From NCBI GenBank assembly GCA_009889685.1, contig WTZT01000060.1, forward strand, positions 1 through 5,083: a stretch of DNA of 5,083 nucleotides. Direction: 5' to 3'. This stretch comes from Candidatus Hikarchaeia archaeon HikBin4 (lineage in GTDB: Archaea > Halobacteriota > Halobacteria > Halobacteriales > Hikarchaeaceae). Shown one piece after another: positions 3,407 through 5,083 of this stretch (position 1 is the first letter of the stretch; each line of letters starts with the position of its first letter). The position numbers and the translations under genes are program-made. Under the pieces are notes generated by a model that searched no databases, was not told the origin of the DNA, and worked only from the letters and a program-made list of their open reading frames with translations.

Positions 3407-5083
3407 CTATAATTCTGGAAATACTAAGTGTACCTCTTCTCCCTCTCTACAATCAACCAACCCAAGATGGTATTTATCTTTCCTTGAGACTTTGATTCTT
3501 TGATCTTTGATCTTTGAATCTCCCTTCCGTGAACGCCGTTTACCTTTAATTTTTTCCGCAGCAACTTCTCGAGCTTCTTTGGAATGATAGCTTGAACTAA
3601 CCAAGAACGCCGCCACAAATGTATCTTCACATTCTGCAACTTTAGAAGCAGTTTCCACCAATTCCGTTACCATTTCTCCTCCTGTTGGATCGAGATTGTC
3701 GTTTACATTAGCGACAATAAGTGGTTTTCCTTCTACATCAACCATAACAATATCAAATTTATATCTACGGGAATCTCCATCCTTTCCCATTGTTTCTACC
3801 GAACCCCGTAGTTGAATTCTATCAATTTTTGGGATCGCTTTATATAACGATCTCAATAATTTGATATTTTTTGTCCCTTTAATCTCATAAGGTAATTTAA
3901 GATATATCCACTTCGCAAATCTGTACTCTGGCGTTTTGCGTATATATTCCTTAACCTCTTCTGTACCTCTTTTTCCTTTCACTAATGTTCTATCTGTATC
4001 AAATCTACTATGGATCTCATATTTCAAATTCGTTTCAACCGATATTTGTCCAATAGGTTTTCTCCCCTCCAATGATTTTAAAAGAGTTGGCCCCTCATCT
4101 TTTTTATATCTAATAAATATATTCGATTTCTCTTTCGCAAAATCTTCATTGACTATCTTTTGAATAACTTCTTCTTCTATCAATTGAGTCTCTTGATCCA
4201 CTTTAGATGGGGTAGTTTTTTGCACCTTAGGGGTACTTAAATTTTCTACTACTTTTTCTAGGGTATCTCCTCGTTCTTCAACATTCGTTCCTTTATCTTT
4301 TTTCTCTCTTTCTCTCTTGATCGCAGTGACCATATCCCCATCTTGAGTGGGATCTATCGAAGGTATTATTCTAGATTCTCTCCATTCTTCCTCTCCCTTA
4401 AATCTGTTTCCTTTATCAATCCTTATCGTCACTTCTCTTTGGGGATTTTCACTTGAAATCTCTGGGTGTGGTTCTTCTTCAAATGCAATCTCAATTTCTG
4501 CTACCCCCTCTTTTATGATTTGTTCTTCAACTCGATCTTCGGTAACTATTATTTTTTGGTGTAAATCTTCGGCACCTTTTCCCTTAGGAATCGAGATAGT
4601 TTTTATCCCCCCTGCATTCACTTCATAAATCCCAACCTCTTCTTTTGTTCCATCTTGCGCCTCTTCATCTGTAATCAATCGATTTACGTTTCCAATAAAT
4701 GCTACATTCATCGATCTGCCCCTATGATAGATAATATAATAATCCCCACTCAGAACATTTTCTGAAAGTTCTAAATATCCTGTAAATTCTGCTTCTCTTA
4801 ACGTGGCATCAATCTCTTCAATCGACTTATCTTCTGTGTAGTATCGTATTCCTTTTTCTTTGATAGAAGATTGCATAGAAAAAAGTAAAGGAAGCGAGGG
4901 GTGGGGGGCCACATAAACCGTCCCCTCTTTCGCATCAAAGTCTTCTATTTCCCCATTATCTATTCCTACAATTTTCCCATTAAGCATAAACAACCACGAG
5001 ACACCAACTTCAATAGAACCTGAAAAACCCACTTCCTCCAATTCTCGTAATTCTACATATCCTCGTAAGAAAGAACGTTTCTC
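3407..5083 (-). CDS. DUF7527-like archaeal protein, 5' end outside window
   Basis: There are 558 visible residues, and the frame is open to the right edge. Upstream of the TTG at 5041 the frame continues as EKRSFLRGYVELRELEE, which fits the family, so the real start lies beyond 5083. The N-terminal domain (about 10-165 of the visible part) has two similar units: FSGSIEV...WLFMLNGKIVGI (20-41) and FTGYLELSENVLSG...RGRSMNVAF (100-129). A lysine/glutamate-rich linker, probably disordered, spans about 170-330. The C-terminal domain (about 375-558) reads YKFDIVMVDVEGKPLIVANVND, then a helix (GGEMVTELVETASKV), a strand (DTFVAAFLVSS) and a helix. It ends YHLGLVDCREGEEVHLVFPEL. It resembles the haloarchaeal family I recall as DUF7527 (not checked); function unknown. 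There is no signal peptide or membrane helix in the visible part, so it is probably cytoplasmic. It converges on the winged-helix gene with a four-base gap. Confidence 0.8.
   Translation of the reverse strand, partial: EKRSFLRGYVELRELEEVGFSGSIEVGVSWLFMLNGKIVGIDNGEIEDFDAKEGTVYVAPHPSLPLLFSMQSSIKEKGIRYYTEDKSIEEIDATLREAEFTGYLELSENVLSGDYYIIYHRGRSMNVAFIGNVNRLITDEEAQDGTKEEVGIYEVNAGGIKTISIPKGKGAEDLHQKIIVTEDRVEEQIIKEGVAEIEIAFEEEPHPEISSENPQREVTIRIDKGNRFKGEEEWRESRIIPSIDPTQDGDMVTAIKREREKKDKGTNVEERGDTLEKVVENLSTPKVQKTTPSKVDQETQLIEEEVIQKIVNEDFAKEKSNIFIRYKKDEGPTLLKSLEGRKPIGQISVETNLKYEIHSRFDTDRTLVKGKRGTEEVKEYIRKTPEYRFAKWIYLKLPYEIKGTKNIKLLRSLYKAIPKIDRIQLRGSVETMGKDGDSRRYKFDIVMVDVEGKPLIVANVNDNLDPTGGEMVTELVETASKVAECEDTFVAAFLVSSSYHSKEAREVAAEKIKGKRRSRKGDSKIKDQRIKVSRKDKYHLGLVDCREGEEVHLVFPEL
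3490..3518. repeat. Tandem heptamer repeat inside the DUF7527-like gene
   Basis: On the plus strand, CTTTGAT occurs at 3490-3496, 3498-3504 and 3505-3511, followed by CTTTGAA at 3512-3518. Because the unit is not a multiple of three, it encodes non-repeating charged residues (around DSKIKDQRIKV) on the minus strand. Loss or gain of one unit would shift the frame 26-36 codons before the end. On the plus strand it is T-rich and about 90 bases past the winged-helix stop, so it could also help end that transcript. Confidence 0.6.

Noticed and set aside
3424..3639. 71-residue minus-strand frame inside the DUF7527-like gene
   Set aside because: It is a same-strand shadow in another frame, without motifs. 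The main frame carries the family pattern through to its end.
1..5083. CRISPR array, tRNA, rRNA, insertion sequence or prophage content
   Set aside because: No regularly spaced repeats, no tRNA-like cloverleaf or rRNA stretch noticed, no transposase or phage-like protein. Nearly all the window is accounted for by the genes listed.

Overview
The window looks archaeal, from a euryarchaeon related to the Halobacteria/Methanomicrobia side of the tree but AT-rich rather than halophile-like in base composition. The grounds are: a full-length adenylosuccinate synthetase whose wording is close to haloarchaeal PurA, a Trm112-type zinc protein of the archaeal/eukaryotic kind, three proteins that resemble uncharacterised families I know mainly from haloarchaea (remembered as DUF7523, DUF7524 and DUF7527, not checked), and TATA-like rather than -35/-10 promoters. 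An anaerobic or methanogen-related lineage near the haloarchaea is a reasonable guess. The sequence alone does not fix the taxon.

Layout: (1) Bases 2-247 (+) hold the last 81 codons of a TrkH-type potassium transporter. (2) Bases 284-2901 (-) hold a tight co-directional cluster, in transcription order purA, a 59-residue Trm112-like protein, a DUF7524-like membrane protein and a DUF7523-like HTH/ACT-like protein, with gaps of 43, 56 and 44 bases. (3) Bases 2902-3102 are a divergent intergenic region with short repeats and candidate promoters. (4) Bases 3103-3402 (+) encode a small coiled-coil/winged-helix DNA-binding protein. (5) From 3407 to the right edge (-) lies a large DUF7527-like protein. 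It is still open at the window end, so its true start is outside.

How the genes may work together: purA makes adenylosuccinate for AMP synthesis. Trm112 activates methyltransferases acting on tRNA, rRNA and release factor, so these two neighbours link nucleotide supply with the translation machinery. The two small genes behind them have no established function; one has the look of a metabolite-sensing regulator, the other of a membrane-anchored beta-sandwich protein. The winged-helix gene is divergent from purA and ends four bases from the convergent DUF7527-like gene, so it could control either neighbour. No RNA gene, CRISPR array, insertion sequence or phage gene was seen. The most interesting material is the conserved-looking set of unknown archaeal families and the two-domain architecture of the DUF7527-like protein.
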